A stretch of DNA of 64,000 bases from Pedobacter panaciterrae. Its GTDB lineage: Bacteria > Bacteroidota > Bacteroidia > Sphingobacteriales > Sphingobacteriaceae. Location of the stretch: assembly GCF_001636695.1 (NCBI RefSeq), contig NZ_LGEL01000003.1, forward strand, positions 55,161 to 119,160. The letters are read 5' to 3'. Positions 63,818 through 64,000 of this stretch are shown here, piece by piece. Numbering within the stretch: position 1 is the stretch's first letter; the number at the start of each line of letters is the position of its first letter. The notes below the pieces were generated by a model. It saw nothing but the letters and a program-made list of their open reading frames with translations, searched no databases and was not told the origin of the DNA. Position numbers and translations under genes: made by a program.

Positions 63818-63907
63818 CCAGAAGAGGATCTCCCCCTCTAGGATTATCCAATGTGAGTATCAGCTAGAAAGCAGACAAGACATCTTTGTTGCTATTAGAC
63901 CAGATAA

Positions 63908-64000
63908 TTATTTAGAAATAATCCCCGTCACTTCCTTACCTAAAATAGTTCCTCCAAATAAAAGTATATAAACGTGAATACTTAGAAAGAAAAATAGAAA
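63908..64000 (-). CDS. C-terminal end of an unknown protein (runs off the window)
   Basis: Thirty codons open from the right edge, ending GGTILGKEVTGIISK and TAA at 63908-63910. It might be the end of a further immunity gene in the same array. Very short, so only a tentative call. Confidence 0.25.
   Translation of the reverse strand, partial: FLFFFLSIHVYILLFGGTILGKEVTGIISK

Noticed and set aside
63416-63971. Plus-strand frames of 103-141 residues at the right end (and the matching one at 62323)
   Set aside because: They are antisense copies of the conserved pre-tip segment; their similarity to each other only reflects the DNA repeat.
1-64000. CRISPR array, rRNA, riboswitch or complete insertion sequence
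   Set aside because: No spaced identical repeats, no rRNA-like stretch, no conserved riboswitch core and no transposase frame were found on reading both strands.

Overview
The window looks like a chromosomal segment of a Bacteroidota bacterium, most likely Sphingobacteriaceae and Pedobacter-like. The grounds are TAnnTTTG promoter boxes (one with a perfect TTTG-N19 partner ahead of rplM), a SusC/SusD pair, carboxypeptidase-regulatory-domain TonB receptors, many lipoproteins ending their signal in SCKK-type boxes, weak Shine-Dalgarno sequences with several TTG starts, and Bacteroidota-restricted families (DUF4374, DUF4407, DUF6691). Genus is an inference; no search was run.

Layout. 1-0.9 kb: rplM-rpsI ribosomal operon (rpsI cut by the left edge). 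1.0-5.1 kb: a four-gene minus-strand operon for non-phosphorylating L-fucose-type sugar catabolism (L-fuconate dehydratase, SSS sugar transporter, lipoprotein mutarotase, SDR dehydrogenase). 5.3-15.3 kb: an ECF sigma/anti-sigma pair followed by a siderophore-uptake locus that resembles the Bacteroides XusABC xenosiderophore system (TonB receptor, DUF4374 lipoprotein, PepSY membrane protein), plus an extra DUF4374 lipoprotein and a second TonB receptor. A 28-bp motif shared by the regions before the anti-sigma gene and the first receptor is a candidate ECF promoter. 15.3-30.6 kb: housekeeping and envelope genes: MBL/beta-CASP RNase, methyltransferase, two-part YeeE/YedE sulfur transporter, and a cluster of peptide-processing enzymes (PepT, M14, rhomboid, dipeptide epimerase, M28). 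30.6-37.9 kb: a giant ThuA/sugar-dehydrogenase/cytochrome c lipoprotein with an esterase, an NHL-repeat lipoprotein and an S41 peptidase.

38-46.9 kb is an eroded accessory stretch: a head-to-head fusion of two truncated genes (AraC regulator and TetX-like monooxygenase), each with a further lesion; a PQQ-propeller lipoprotein; a metallophosphoesterase module flanked by 33-bp imperfect direct repeats; tRNA-Arg(CCT); a GntR regulator; a nucleotidyltransferase-HEPN gene split by an in-frame TGA; an XRE regulator; and an uncharacterised protein preceded by five 11-bp tandem repeats. 47-59.5 kb returns to core genes: metG, LD-carboxypeptidase, SusD/SusC, M14 peptidase, murF and a periplasmic protein.

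59.7-64 kb is the most unusual part. It carries, on the minus strand, what look like displaced C-terminal tips of polymorphic (Rhs-type) toxins, each followed directly by a small lipoprotein that is a candidate immunity protein. The two tips share a 224-bp near-identical 5' segment and then diverge abruptly. Further downstream are another immunity-like gene, a frameshifted small gene, and decayed toxin/immunity fragments. The parent toxin gene would be expected beyond the right edge.
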